The notes under the pieces are model-generated. The model was not told the origin of the DNA, searched no databases, and was given only the letters and a program-made list of their open reading frames with translations. Below, piece by piece: positions 55,501-64,000 of a stretch of DNA of 64,000 bases (position 1 is its first letter; each line of letters starts with the position of its first letter). Source of the stretch: Planotetraspora sp. A-T 1434. Its GTDB lineage: Bacteria; Actinomycetota; Actinomycetes; Streptosporangiales; Streptosporangiaceae. A program made the position numbers and the translations under genes. Where the stretch lies: positions 1 to 64,000 of the forward strand of contig NZ_JAOEGB010000031.1 in NCBI RefSeq assembly GCF_025420585.1. Reading direction: 5' to 3'.

Positions 55501-58500
55501 GCGGGCCGTGGTCAGATCACCGGCCCGGATGTAGGCGCTGATTCGCGCGCTGACAGCCGCGACATCTGCGTTCTCGGCGCGCAGATCGGTCAGCCGCTCG
55601 AGCTCGGCGGCCATCTCGTCATCGCGGATCATGGCGGCTTCCTGCTCCAGTTCGCGCAGGGCGCGGGCGATGGCGCCGAAGTCTTCCCGATCGTCGCTCC
55701 CGAGGACTTGGAGCCTCGCGGAGAAGCGGGTGGCGGCCGCCTCGGGCAGCACGCCGTCCCGGCGCCATTCGGCGATCCGGTCCTGGATTTCTTCGATCTG
55801 ATGGTCGCGCTCATGCCGTGCCGAGTCGATGAGCTTCTCTCTCCGCTGACGAAGCTCGGTGGCGAGCGCAGGGTCCTGGTCCGCCACGACGTTGAGGAGG
55901 GCGCGTGTTCCTTCGTGATCACCGAGATGAGCGCGCGCCTTGAAAGCCTCCCGCCATTCCCGGCTGCCGATCGCACAGAGGGGGAGCAGATCGTCCAACG
56001 CCGGCGTCGTGAGTGGGGCCAGGGTGTCCGGATCCAGCCGGATCTCGGGAGACAGGAGCAGGTCTCCGTTGAGCACATGGGCCGCAAGCGGCTCCGACTG
56101 AGGGAGGTGGCCGCCGTCCAGGAGCCGCAGGGTGTCGTGAATCAGCATCGATGCGCCGACGGCCGCCGCCGCGAGGACCGTGTCGGATGAGCGCTCCAGC
56201 TCAGCGAGCTCGTCCTCGACATGTGTACGGTTCCGGTTCACGATGCCGCGCAGTTCGTTGAGCGGCTTGACCACCCAGGACATGCCGGAGTCGTCGGTGC
56301 GCAGCGACTCCACCTCGCTTATGGCCGTTATCCAGTTCGCCACCAGGTCCAGGGCCTTGTCGATCTTTTCGATCAACTTTGCCCGAGCACCCGAGTGGAT
56401 GCGGCTGCTACCACGGCTGGACGCCCGAGCTCTCGCCGTCCTGTCGATCAACCGTTCCATCTGGTCTTCGGATCGCAGGAAATCGAGATCTTGCCTGACC
56501 TCGCGAACCCGAGAGACCTCGTTGCGGGCCGTGATGGACAGCAGCTTGCCCAACCCGCTCGAGTCGTCCTGGAGGAGGAATTTCCATACGTCGGTGGCCG
56601 GCGCGAACTTGATCGTTTGGGACGGCCCCTCTTCGAGCAGCCGTACGGCGGCTGCGGAGGCGTGCTCCTGGTCGCTTTCCGCCTGTGAAGCGTCGTGCAT
56701 CCGCCCGGACAGGCCGGGCAACAGGTAGGCCCCGTCCTGCGCCACCTTGCTGAAGGCATGGCCGTAGGCCGTCAGCCCCGGGTACGGGAAAAGCGCTGGG
56801 GAGAGATCCTCGAGAAGCTGGGCGGCTTCCAGCGTCGGGTGGATCAGGCCGGTGCGCACCGCCGCCGCCCAGGTGAGTAGCTGGCCGGGGGTGTCGTCGG
56901 CCAGAGCCTTCATCGACACTTTCGAGGCCGACTCCGCGAACGCGGCCGACAGCCGACCGGAGAACTCACTCATGTCGGCGGCGATGGCGGCGCACCGGCG
57001 CGCGCTGACCTCGGCGGCGGGTCTGTCCTCGGCCGCGCGCAGCCAGGCGGCCAGACCGAATCGCCCGGCGCGTAGTGCGGAGGCCTCGGCTTCGGCCGCC
57101 GCCTCGCTGACGCTCGCACTGGCAGCCGACGAGAGGGAGACCTCTACAGCAGGCGTTTCCGGCAGCGTCTGAGTCGGCGCGTTTGTCGCCGCGGTGTCAG
57201 CGCTCTCGGGCGGCGTCGGATCCGTACGGCGGCCTGCTGTCCCGCGCGCAGGCTGGCTGGTGGTCGGCTCTTTCAGGTTGTCCCTGAGAAACGTATCCAA
57301 ATCGGCCAGTTCGTCATGGCCAGCCGACTCGCCGGCGGCCGCTGCGGCAGGGGAGGAAGGAGGTGCCTCCGGCTCGTCCGTAGGGGGCGGCGCACTGCCA
57401 CCGTCCTCATCCGGAGGTTCGTGCGGTGAGGGCTGTGGGTCTCCGTCGTGTGACGCGGTATTGGCCTCGGCAGGCACCACCAGTTGACCGAGTGTCGCGG
57501 CCAGGGCCACCGGCAGCCATCCGGCAGGCGCTTCCTTTCGGAACCTCTCCTGGAGCTCGGAGATCTGGATGATGGCACCGGGATCCCCGGCGAGATGGAC
57601 GAGGTCGGCGAGGATCTCCACGACAGGGGATCCCTGAGCGGCCGCCTCGCGAATCTGCTGGAGGGGGGCTTCGAGAGCTGGCGGACCGCTGACCTCAGCC
57701 AACGGGAGAATCCGACGGCGCTGCGCGTCCGCCGACTCGAGCCGGCCGAGGACATGCCGGAGCCCGTCGCAACTCGCATCCGTAAGAGGGGAACCCTGCA
57801 CGGACTCGAGCCTGGTCCGGAGCCGGTCGAAATCGTGCATGCCCCGTACGATCAGATCGACATCCTGGTCAGCAGGACGCTCTGTATCGGTCAACGCCTG
57901 CCACACCCGCTCGGCGGCGTCGGCCGCAGCGACGAACGTCTCACACAGGCGGCCCAGTTCGCTCTTAAGCGACTCGATTGAATCCGATTCACCGTTCTCG
58001 GAGGCCTCTTCGCCGGTAGAACTCATCTCACGCTCTTCGTGGTCGTGGACTTCAGGCTTTGCCGGCTCGTCGTTCTGCCGGCTCTGGGACGGGCCGATCG
58101 GCAGGGACGGGATGAGCTCCCGGAGCGCCTGCAGGGAAACCGGTGTCTCGGGAAGCTCGGAGTGTTCGGCGCGTAGTTCTCGCCAGCCCGCGCGGACCAC
58201 CTCCGCCGCGTCCGGCCCGATGCGTCCGGTCGAGTCCACCAGCAGGGCGAGGGCGACCGAGGACAGCGGCATGTCCCGCAGGTAGGTGTCGGCGAGAAGG
58301 AGGTCGACCAGGTTCACAGGCAGCGAGGCCGTGCTCGTCAGCGCCTCGGCGAAGGCGCGCGCACGGGGAAGGACCTCGCCCCCGCTGCCAGGGCTGATGA
58401 GCTTGACACAATCCGTGGGGGAGAGGTCGTCATAGTTCTCGAACCCATAGGCCAAAGGCACGCTGAAGGCTCGGATGAGCGAGGAGCGCCGCTTCTTGTC

Positions 58501-58755
58501 TCCACCCTGGAGAACGCGCACCAGTCCGATGGCCGCCGGCCTGTTGACATAACGCATGTCGCGGAGTCCGGCATGGCTGAGGATGTTCTTGCGTAGCGCC
58601 GGAGGATATGCGGACATCGCCGGGAGCAGATCATCGGCTGTCACCCGGGCCGTCACATCTGCGAGGATCGCCTCGGCATGCCCGAAGGCCGTCTGTGTGG
58701 CGACGGTGCCCAAGGGGGCAAGATGGGGGCTCTTGCCGTTGGAACGTCGCTGCAT
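52591..58755 (-). CDS. giant STAND/AAA-like ATPase
   Basis: 2054 residues. Residues ~1-700 are helical with an acidic low-complexity stretch (~375-500); ~700-1330 are further helical repeats. The ATPase core begins near 1350 with the entry motif EEMFYGRSDQLQEV, Walker A YGGRQLGKSALLRKA near 1375 and Walker B LLILLDEADEFL near 1465. Winged-helix-like and ~300 extra residues follow. The pattern resembles STAND/archaeal-type NTPases that sense ligands with large helical domains. ATG 58755 is preferred (GGGAAAGGCGG upstream). TACAAT at 58783-58778 could be its -10 box. Confidence 0.78.
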   Translation of the reverse strand: MQRRSNGKSPHLAPLGTVATQTAFGHAEAILADVTARVTADDLLPAMSAYPPALRKNILSHAGLRDMRYVNRPAAIGLVRVLQGGDKKRRSSLIRAFSVPLAYGFENYDDLSPTDCVKLISPGSGGEVLPRARAFAEALTSTASLPVNLVDLLLADTYLRDMPLSSVALALLVDSTGRIGPDAAEVVRAGWRELRAEHSELPETPVSLQALRELIPSLPIGPSQSRQNDEPAKPEVHDHEEREMSSTGEEASENGESDSIESLKSELGRLCETFVAAADAAERVWQALTDTERPADQDVDLIVRGMHDFDRLRTRLESVQGSPLTDASCDGLRHVLGRLESADAQRRRILPLAEVSGPPALEAPLQQIREAAAQGSPVVEILADLVHLAGDPGAIIQISELQERFRKEAPAGWLPVALAATLGQLVVPAEANTASHDGDPQPSPHEPPDEDGGSAPPPTDEPEAPPSSPAAAAAGESAGHDELADLDTFLRDNLKEPTTSQPARGTAGRRTDPTPPESADTAATNAPTQTLPETPAVEVSLSSAASASVSEAAAEAEASALRAGRFGLAAWLRAAEDRPAAEVSARRCAAIAADMSEFSGRLSAAFAESASKVSMKALADDTPGQLLTWAAAVRTGLIHPTLEAAQLLEDLSPALFPYPGLTAYGHAFSKVAQDGAYLLPGLSGRMHDASQAESDQEHASAAAVRLLEEGPSQTIKFAPATDVWKFLLQDDSSGLGKLLSITARNEVSRVREVRQDLDFLRSEDQMERLIDRTARARASSRGSSRIHSGARAKLIEKIDKALDLVANWITAISEVESLRTDDSGMSWVVKPLNELRGIVNRNRTHVEDELAELERSSDTVLAAAAVGASMLIHDTLRLLDGGHLPQSEPLAAHVLNGDLLLSPEIRLDPDTLAPLTTPALDDLLPLCAIGSREWREAFKARAHLGDHEGTRALLNVVADQDPALATELRQRREKLIDSARHERDHQIEEIQDRIAEWRRDGVLPEAAATRFSARLQVLGSDDREDFGAIARALRELEQEAAMIRDDEMAAELERLTDLRAENADVAAVSARISAYIRAGDLTTAREFTAQAKAGNRLPEISEAIDHLDRFFPHFPQSFEDMAARLPGQQRGREGAEWVQRLKDALHTGNEVSDPDLENLLLRTGLSISAIPRGRRGVAEYGVRMWQALAQGPKAAGNLRSAITAILQLIGLEGDQGASREEQNRLWITLDQARTIGEPLLPAFGSRMSPSGDRLRLLLVWKPPGPQQVIEWLKDQPQDQTVLVFYFGVLSAEQRRHLAMASRRRPSPVAAVLDHVAVSYLACLPDANWTSTVSLLAPFTATNPYAPTGDVPEEMFYGRSDQLQEVTGRTGSSFVYGGRQLGKSALLRKAERNVRKTDENRKVISEVIQNIGRVAPVTALWPMLAGRLSEAEVLPRSAASLTDPQEICREVKEWIAGDPARQLLILLDEADEFLNKDARDASFSNVIALRNLMDETNRRVKVVFAGLHQTARFQSLPNQPLAHLGTPIAVGPLDPQDAYNLLTKPLAALGFRFPARLAARVIAEANNAPALIQLFADALLTRLRRISAAHTGLPYEITREDVEAVWRDNKLARGFRDRFEWTLNLDKRYKVIAYTVAFHALDAGTDVTMTANQLRTECQEWWPQGFKDASNDGFRGLLEECVNLGVLAAEGERYRLRTPHILNLLGGADEVEAVLGQAETFELPDSFDAQSYRDAYKGHGERSPLTGSQVTRLLSPRNVLHLIAGSPALQIDRVATALEEAAERHKQAHTWRVGVGGLTFDGAQQRAAQSSDHDIIIVDLSGLSHMKATAMARTAARAISMPAKGTLAVVLISPSDHASQWVTTGQDQRDGGLRDLTTAADLVELQRFNRPGIRQWMHEVGLGFQDEPSQDALLRATGGWPVLISRVIRELTDNGADREHALEACRTYVRQTPAEFVRLTGVLSGKAISAAWHTLVEQTEIAEGSETLADLLALAGAEEEGHPLSEPSLQEEGFVSTADLVEVLRILGALVAHSDGKLRLEPVVLEATQRMGLAR

Positions 58756-59264
58756 CTGATATTGCCGCCTTTCCCGCATTGTAGGGATCAAAGCGCCCTG
58801 TTCTGGATGAAGTTGGCGAGGCATCCGGCCGACGGCGGACGCAAGGGCGCGGCTTGCGAGCCCGGGGTGCGGCGTGCGTCCGCACAGAAGCTGGGAGGGT
58901 GAGGCTGGTGGACCTGGTCCGGTTGACACGGGGTTGTGGGGATCTCAGGCACCGAGAGATCGTGAGCGCCGACTCCAGCGCTGGTACACCATACGTTCGG
59001 AAAACCGGATCAAGCAACCGTGAGTCCGCTTCACAGTGGTATGTGAGGATTGGAGCTCTATGTAGGGGTTTGGATCGGTCTATCCCTGTCCGAGGACTCT
59101 GTCGATCAATCCGCGTCGGACCGCGGGGCAGGAAGTGCCGCCGCCAAAGAGGGGCGTTAATCGAATTCACAGGACATACCTGTAGACGGCCACCGTTGGT
59201 ATTCGCTACTGTCCATGGGTGCTTAGGGCAAGAGTGCGAGGGTGCGGATGAGGCCGCGCAGCAC
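58756..59264. other. divergent gap between the giant ATPase and kinase operons
   Basis: 509 bases with no supported gene. A GGACC-T-GGTCC palindrome (58910-58920) is followed by TTGACA (58923-58928), but no matching -10 box is found at 16-18 bases. The half-sites resemble those of the palindrome at 46917-46930. TACAAT on the minus strand at 58783-58778 may serve the ATPase gene. Confidence 0.4.
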
Positions 59265-60335
59265 ATGCTGGCCTGGGCGCGAAATGAGCCGGTGTCGCCG
59301 TCCAGGCAGGTGAGCGTGGATCCTTTAGACCGCTCCGATCCCAGAAGGATCGGCGGCATTTCCCTGCATGGCCGGCTTGGCAGCGGCGGGATGGGGCGGG
59401 TCTTCTATGGCGTGACCGAGGACTACGAGCAGGTGGCTGTCAAGGTCATCCGGGAGGACCTGGTCAGCCGCGCGGAGGTGCGCGCCCGGTTCGCCCGGGA
59501 GACCGACGCCCTGCGGACCGTGCAGGGCCCTCAGGTCGCCGCTCTGGTCGACGCCTCCGGAGACGACGAGGAGCGGCCGTGGCTGGCCGTCGAATACGTC
59601 CGAGGCCTCAGCCTGAAGGAGTTCGTCGAGACCAGGGGAACGCTGAGCGGTGAGAATGCGGCGACGCTCGGTGTCCTGCTGGCGAGCGGACTGAAGGACA
59701 TCCATGCGGCCGGTCTGCTCCATCGGGACCTGAAGCCCGGCAACGTCCTTTTGGGCAGGGACGGGCCCAAGGTCATCGACCTCGGGCTGGTTGCTTTCGC
59801 TGACGGTCCGACCGACCTGACCACTACCGAGTCCACGCTGGGCACGCCTGCGTGCATGTCGCCCGAGCAGGCCAATACGCCGAAGCAGGTCACCACCGCG
59901 GCCGACGTCTACTCGCTCGGCGCGACCCTGATGTTCGCTCTGGCCAAGCACTACCCTTACGACGGCAAGACGGTCGCGGGGCTGTTCATGAACATCGTCA
60001 ACCCGGAGGTCGCGCCCAACCTTGAGGGAGTCCCGGCGGAGTTCGAGCAGCTCATCTCCGCGATGCTGGCACACGATCCCGCGGTACGCCCCACGGTGTC
60101 GCAGACCTACGACCGGCTGAAGGAGTTGGCGACCGCGGGAGGCATCACGCTCCCGGTAGCCACACGACGGCTCGCCGTGGCGACCTACGTGGAGCTGGAG
60201 ACCGACCCGCATGAAGTTGCCCCGTTGCCCCGGCCTCGCCGCCGTGACCTGTCCGAGGTCGTGACGCCAGACTCGGTGGTCGCCCGGCTCGCCGACCGCC
60301 TCCGCGGTGCCTACGCCGCCAACGCCCGCTTCTAA
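59265..60335 (+). CDS. Ser/Thr protein kinase (Hanks type), cytosolic
   Basis: 356 residues. All main motifs are visible: Gly loop LGSGGMGRVFYG, VAVKVI, catalytic loop LLHRDLKPGNVLLG, VIDLGLVAF (DLG in place of DFG), and GTPACMSPEQ. The kinase core ends near residue 290 and a ~65-residue tail follows, with no membrane or PASTA domain. ATG 59265 is chosen; GTG 59310 or 59316 is also possible. It is ten bases upstream of the SNF2 gene, so it probably regulates that system. Confidence 0.82.
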   Translation: MLAWARNEPVSPSRQVSVDPLDRSDPRRIGGISLHGRLGSGGMGRVFYGVTEDYEQVAVKVIREDLVSRAEVRARFARETDALRTVQGPQVAALVDASGDDEERPWLAVEYVRGLSLKEFVETRGTLSGENAATLGVLLASGLKDIHAAGLLHRDLKPGNVLLGRDGPKVIDLGLVAFADGPTDLTTTESTLGTPACMSPEQANTPKQVTTAADVYSLGATLMFALAKHYPYDGKTVAGLFMNIVNPEVAPNLEGVPAEFEQLISAMLAHDPAVRPTVSQTYDRLKELATAGGITLPVATRRLAVATYVELETDPHEVAPLPRPRRRDLSEVVTPDSVVARLADRLRGAYAANARF

Positions 60336-60345
60336 GAGGAGAACC

Positions 60346-63114
60346 GTGACCGAGACCTCCTATCCGCCTGGGGCCCGGATCGAAGTCCGGGACGCCGAGT
60401 GGATCGTCCGGACCTGCGCGAAGACCGCACATGACGGGTACAAGATCACAGCGGTCGGCGCGTCGGAGTTCGTGCGAGACGAGGACGCGGTCTTCTTCAC
60501 GGAGCTGGACGACGTGAGCTTGCTGCGGCCCGAGGAGACCGTCCTGGAGCAGGACGAGACTCCTCGCTTTGCCAAGAGCAGGCTCTTTCTCGAAGCTGTC
60601 CTCCGCAGGACCCCGCTGCCGCAGACGGAGAAGGGCCTTGCACTCGCCGACCGGTTTCTCCTCGACCCGTTGCCGTACCAGCAGCGTCCCGCCGAGCTGG
60701 CCCTCGAAGGACTGCGCCCGCGCATCCTGATCGCCGATGTTGTGGGTCTCGGAAAGACGCTGGAGATCGGCCTCATCCTGGCCGAGCTGATCCGCCGTGG
60801 TCGCGGCGAGCGGATCCTCGTCGTCACCCCGCAGCAGGTGCTCGAACAGTTCCAGCACGAGCTCTGGACCCGGTTCTCCATCCCGCTGATCCGTCTCGAC
60901 TCGGTCGGCATCGAGCGCATCCAGCGCGAGATCCCCGCGGGACGCAACCCGTTCACCTACTACAAGCGGATCATCGTCTCCATCGACACGCTGAAGAACG
61001 AGGGCAAGTACGGCCAGCACCTGGAGAAGATGGACTGGGACGCGGTTGTCATCGACGAATCACACAATCTGATCGGCGAGAGCAGCCTCCGCAACAAGCT
61101 GGCCAAGCTTCTCGCGCGTAAGACGGACGCACTCCTGCTGGCCAGCGCCACGCCGCACAACGGCAACAGCGAGTCGTTCGCCGAGCTGATCCGTATGCTC
61201 GACCCCGCCGCGATCGCCGACGACACCCGCTACTCGGCCAAGGACATCGACCACCTCTACATCCGCCGCACCAAGATCAGCGCCGAGGTGCGCGACCAGA
61301 TGGGCGGCAAGTGGCCGGATCGAGGGCCCTCGGTCCCGGTCAGGTGCGCGGCCACACCGGCAGAGGAGAAGATCTTCGAGGAGCTCACTCAGGTCTGGCT
61401 TGCGGGCGATCAGCGGACCGGTGGGCGAGTGGTCGGCACGAAGAACCGGCTGTTCCCCTACACGCTGCTGAAGGCGTTCCTCTCCTCGCACAAGGCCCTC
61501 GCCAAGTCGGTCGCCAACCGGCTCAAGAACGCAGAGGAGCCACGCGAGATCGACGCGCTCAAGACCCTGCAGGGCCTCGCCGCCAAGATGACCGACGACG
61601 ACTCCGCCAAACTGGCCGCTCTCGTCCGTGAGCTCCAGGCGATCGGCGTCGGGCCGGGCAGCCACACCCGAGCGGTGGTCTTCTCCGAGAGCGTGGAGAC
61701 CGTCAGGTGGCTGACCGAGGTGCTGCCCAAGCGCCTCGGACTGACCGCGAGTGGCGCGGTCGAGATGATGCTCGGCAACGGCATGTCCGACCAGCAGCAG
61801 CAGGAGATCATCGAACGGTTCGGGCTCTCGGATAGCCCCGTCCGTCTGCTCGTCACCACCGATGTGACCTCCGAAGGCGTCAACCTGCATCGGCAGTGCA
61901 ACCACCTGATCCACTACGACGTGCCGTGGAGCCTCATCAGGATCGAGCAGCGCAACGGCCGCATCGACCGGTACGGCCAGACCAGGCAGCCCCAGTTCAA
62001 GGCGCTCAGCCTCATCTCCGAGATCGAGGGCGCCAAGGACGACAGGACCGTCGCCGAGAAGCTCCTCGTCAAGGAGGAGACCGCCCATCGCAGCCTCGGC
62101 ACCGCCGAGGCCGTCACCGGCGAGTATCGCGCGGAGCGGGAGGAGCGCCGCCTGATCCAGGACCTCCTCGAGGGCAAGACTGTGGAGCAGTCCATCGAGG
62201 ACCGGCCGGTCGACGACTTCCTCGCTGACCTGCTCGGCTCGGTGGGCGCCGACCCCGTCAATCCTGACCCGCTGCGCGCGGACGTGCCCCGGCTGTTCGA
62301 CGGCTCCAAGGCGTTCGTCAAGGAGGCCGTCGACACGCTCGGCCTGCTCAAGGACCTCGACGACGACGGCGAGATGCTCGCCTTTGAACCACCCGCCGAC
62401 CTGGTCCACCGGCTCTCCGTGCTGCCCTCCGACTACCTTCGCACCCACGACGTCCGCAAGCGGATGAAGGTCACGTTCGACCGCGACCTAGCACAGCGCA
62501 AGCTCAACGAGGCGCGCAAGACCAAGACGATGTGGCCGGAGATCGCCTATCTTTCCGATCTACACCCGATGGTCGACTGGGTGACCGACAAGGTCCTCGT
62601 ACGGCTTGGCAGGCAGAAGGCGCCGGTCGTCACCGCTCAGGTCGGCGAGCCGACCTTTCTGCTTCAAGGCATCTACTCCAACAGGCTCGGGCAGCCGACC
62701 GTGGTGGAGTGGATGGCGGTGACCTCCGCCGGTGTGCTCGACGAGGCGATGACCGATGTCATGACCAAGGCGGGCGTCGGCCCTCGGATGATCAACACAG
62801 GCCGTAAGTTCGACCTCCAGCCGCTGCAGGAGCAGGTGGCGCAGGCGGTCGCGACCGCCAGAAGCCACCTGGAGAACCGGCGCTCCGAATACGAGGCGGA
62901 GGTCGTCAGGCCGCTGGACGCCTACCGCGGCCAGCTCGACGAGTGGCAGCAGCTCACTCTCGACGGCGTACACATCTCCCAGCGCGGGCGCAAAGAGCAA
63001 AGCGTCCGCGAGACCGTCGAACGGCAGCAGCGCCTGCTCGACTCCCTCAAGATCACGGGCGAACCGCTGCTGCGCGTCCTCGCCGTACTCGTTCCCCAGG
63101 ATGGGCACCGATGA
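60346..63114 (+). CDS. SNF2/RapA-like helicase (DISARM DrmD candidate)
   Basis: 922 residues from GTG 60346 with AGAGGAG upstream. After an N-terminal ~100-residue domain come motif I ADVVGLGKTLEIGLIL (130-145), motif II VVIDESHNLIGE (~233-244), motif III LLASATPHNGNSESF, then the C-terminal half with LVTTDVTSEGVNLHRQC and RIEQRNGRIDRYGQTRQ. This is a double-stranded-DNA translocase of the SNF2 family, close in style to RapA and to DrmD of DISARM class 1. Its stop overlaps the start of the methyltransferase-like gene (ATGA). Confidence 0.85.
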   Translation: MTETSYPPGARIEVRDAEWIVRTCAKTAHDGYKITAVGASEFVRDEDAVFFTELDDVSLLRPEETVLEQDETPRFAKSRLFLEAVLRRTPLPQTEKGLALADRFLLDPLPYQQRPAELALEGLRPRILIADVVGLGKTLEIGLILAELIRRGRGERILVVTPQQVLEQFQHELWTRFSIPLIRLDSVGIERIQREIPAGRNPFTYYKRIIVSIDTLKNEGKYGQHLEKMDWDAVVIDESHNLIGESSLRNKLAKLLARKTDALLLASATPHNGNSESFAELIRMLDPAAIADDTRYSAKDIDHLYIRRTKISAEVRDQMGGKWPDRGPSVPVRCAATPAEEKIFEELTQVWLAGDQRTGGRVVGTKNRLFPYTLLKAFLSSHKALAKSVANRLKNAEEPREIDALKTLQGLAAKMTDDDSAKLAALVRELQAIGVGPGSHTRAVVFSESVETVRWLTEVLPKRLGLTASGAVEMMLGNGMSDQQQQEIIERFGLSDSPVRLLVTTDVTSEGVNLHRQCNHLIHYDVPWSLIRIEQRNGRIDRYGQTRQPQFKALSLISEIEGAKDDRTVAEKLLVKEETAHRSLGTAEAVTGEYRAEREERRLIQDLLEGKTVEQSIEDRPVDDFLADLLGSVGADPVNPDPLRADVPRLFDGSKAFVKEAVDTLGLLKDLDDDGEMLAFEPPADLVHRLSVLPSDYLRTHDVRKRMKVTFDRDLAQRKLNEARKTKTMWPEIAYLSDLHPMVDWVTDKVLVRLGRQKAPVVTAQVGEPTFLLQGIYSNRLGQPTVVEWMAVTSAGVLDEAMTDVMTKAGVGPRMINTGRKFDLQPLQEQVAQAVATARSHLENRRSEYEAEVVRPLDAYRGQLDEWQQLTLDGVHISQRGRKEQSVRETVERQQRLLDSLKITGEPLLRVLAVLVPQDGHR

Positions 63115-64000
63115 GCTTCGATTCGCTGGTCAACCGCGGCGACTACTTCTCGGCCCACTACCTGGCCGAGGTGCTGCCCAAGGACCTCAAGAAGAAGGAC
63201 GGCCTGCTCGCCCGCTGGACCGAGCAGGAGAAGGCCGGCCGCACCACGCCCCGCCGGGGGCTGCGCGCGCTCGGCAAGCCCTACTTCGCCGATCGGCCGT
63301 TCTTCGCGGACCTCGACTTACGGCTCCGCGACGGCGATCGCCTGACGCCGGATGAGCTCACCGAGCGGCGCAAGGAGCTGGGCGAGCTGCACGGTGACGT
63401 CCTGCGCGCCCTCGGGTTCGACGCGCAGCCGCGCGAGCTGATCGTTGAGCGGGCGGGCAAGGAGTACGTCGTCCAGGTCGCCTACGCCGACCAGCACCTG
63501 GTCGCGATCGAGTGCGGCTGGGCCGCCGACGTGGACGTCGCCCTCGACGACGACCTGTCCGGCAGGCTGCTCACCTCGGTCCAGCTCGACAACCGCGAGC
63601 AGATCACCTCAGGTGTCAAGCTCGCGTCGTGGCTGCTGGCCGCCGATACCCCGCCGCGCTACGTGCTGATCCTCGCGGGCGGCGTGGTCGTCCTCGCCGA
63701 CAGGGCGAGCTGGGGCGAGGGGCGTTACCTCGCGGTCAGCCTCGATGTCGCGCTGGGGCGCAACAACCCGGCCGAGCTGGAGACGATCGCCGCCCTGTTC
63801 GGCGCCGACTCCCTGCTCCCCCCGGAGGAGGGCGGCTCCGAGCCGCTCGCCGACCTGCTCGGCAATTCACGTAACCACGCCGTGGGGGTCTCGAAGGAGC
63901 TGCGTGACGGTCTGAAGGAATCGGTCGAGCTGATCGCCAACGAGGTCCTCGACCGCATCCGCGCCCACGGCGTCCAGCCCGAGGACGTCATGGAGCCCGC
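63111..64000 (+). CDS. probable DNA methyltransferase, N-terminal part (runs off the window)
   Basis: ATG 63111 lies in the ATGA overlap with the SNF2 gene, and the frame stays open to the window edge (296 codons). The visible part starts MSFDSLVNRGDYFSAHYLAE and continues as an alpha/beta domain with YVVQVAYADQHLVAIECGW, like the N-terminal region preceding the catalytic core of Eco57I/DrmMI-type adenine methyltransferases. The catalytic motifs (FxGxG and NPPF/Y) would lie beyond the window. DISARM DrmMI is the leading identity given the neighbour, but this is inference. Confidence 0.6.
   Translation, partial: MSFDSLVNRGDYFSAHYLAEVLPKDLKKKDGLLARWTEQEKAGRTTPRRGLRALGKPYFADRPFFADLDLRLRDGDRLTPDELTERRKELGELHGDVLRALGFDAQPRELIVERAGKEYVVQVAYADQHLVAIECGWAADVDVALDDDLSGRLLTSVQLDNREQITSGVKLASWLLAADTPPRYVLILAGGVVVLADRASWGEGRYLAVSLDVALGRNNPAELETIAALFGADSLLPPEEGGSEPLADLLGNSRNHAVGVSKELRDGLKESVELIANEVLDRIRAHGVQPEDVMEP

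Noticed and set aside
52591-58929. A longer start for the giant ATPase at 58929
   Set aside because: The first ~58 residues lie in the intergenic stretch, lack a ribosome binding site, and overlap a candidate -10 box; ATG 58755 has a suitable site upstream.
58910-58960. Plus-strand promoter starting from TTGACA at 58923
   Set aside because: No -10-like hexamer is found at 16-18 bases; the following sequence is GC-rich.

Overview
The window is high-GC actinomycete DNA (Streptosporangiales/Streptomycetales-like). This rests on codon use biased to G/C in third positions, many GTG starts, ATGA/GTGA-coupled operons, an actinobacterial type IV secretion gene set (SCO6880-like, DUF4913), and Pgl/BREX- and DISARM-like genes. 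No rRNA, tRNA or CRISPR array was recognised. Most of the window is accessory DNA: a fragment of a conjugative element followed by a dense run of genome-defence genes, with several broken genes and insertion sequences.

Layout. (1) 1-3400: a phosphotransferase-like gene, a SHOCT-domain protein, a HAD-family gene broken by frameshifts and an ankyrin-repeat protein. (2) 3555-14137: a conjugation operon on the minus strand (VirD4-like coupling ATPase, VirB4-like ATPase, a frameshifted SCO6880-like gene, a TrbL/VirB6-like membrane protein, a lipoprotein, a pilin-like protein). A divergent plus-strand operon follows (small HTH, lytic transglycosylase/NlpC hydrolase, small HTH). No integrase, relaxase or origin is visible. 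(3) 14640-18183: an IS21 element with truncated istB next to an IS1380-family transposase. (4) 18583-26950: a complete four-gene Wadjet type III operon (jetABCD). (5) 27148-27668: a decayed second copy of the 3' end of the conjugation hydrolase/HTH pair, so that the IS and Wadjet block lies between two related copies. (6) 27712-30282: a three-gene operon with a GIY-YIG-like protein, a YaaA/DUF6884-like protein and a PD-(D/E)XK-like zinc-ribbon protein. (7) 30348-37009: a UPF1-like helicase with a degenerate partner, a GmrSD-type DUF262/DUF1524 enzyme, and an McrC remnant.

(8) 37105-46863 is the most interesting part. It is a tightly coupled minus-strand operon that reads, in transcription order, membrane/coiled-coil protein, membrane-Asp protein (both resembling a reduced MotAB/ZorAB-like pair), vWA protein, PP2C phosphatase, divergent kinase with a PglZ-C-terminus-like tail, BrxD-like ATPase, BrxHI/Lhr-like helicase, then an HNH nuclease. 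It joins a TerY-type phosphorylation triad to the BREX-2 BrxD/BrxHI pair and a membrane module; I do not recognise it as a named system.

(9) 47076-64000: a DUF4352 protein, an ADP-ribosylglycohydrolase and a repeat-containing secreted protein (one operon), a frameshifted kinase, a beta-CASP metallo-beta-lactamase protein coupled to a 2054-residue STAND-like ATPase, and, at the right edge, a kinase followed by a SNF2 helicase coupled to the start of a probable DNA methyltransferase (DISARM-like). The right-edge operon runs off the window, so its class cannot be settled here.
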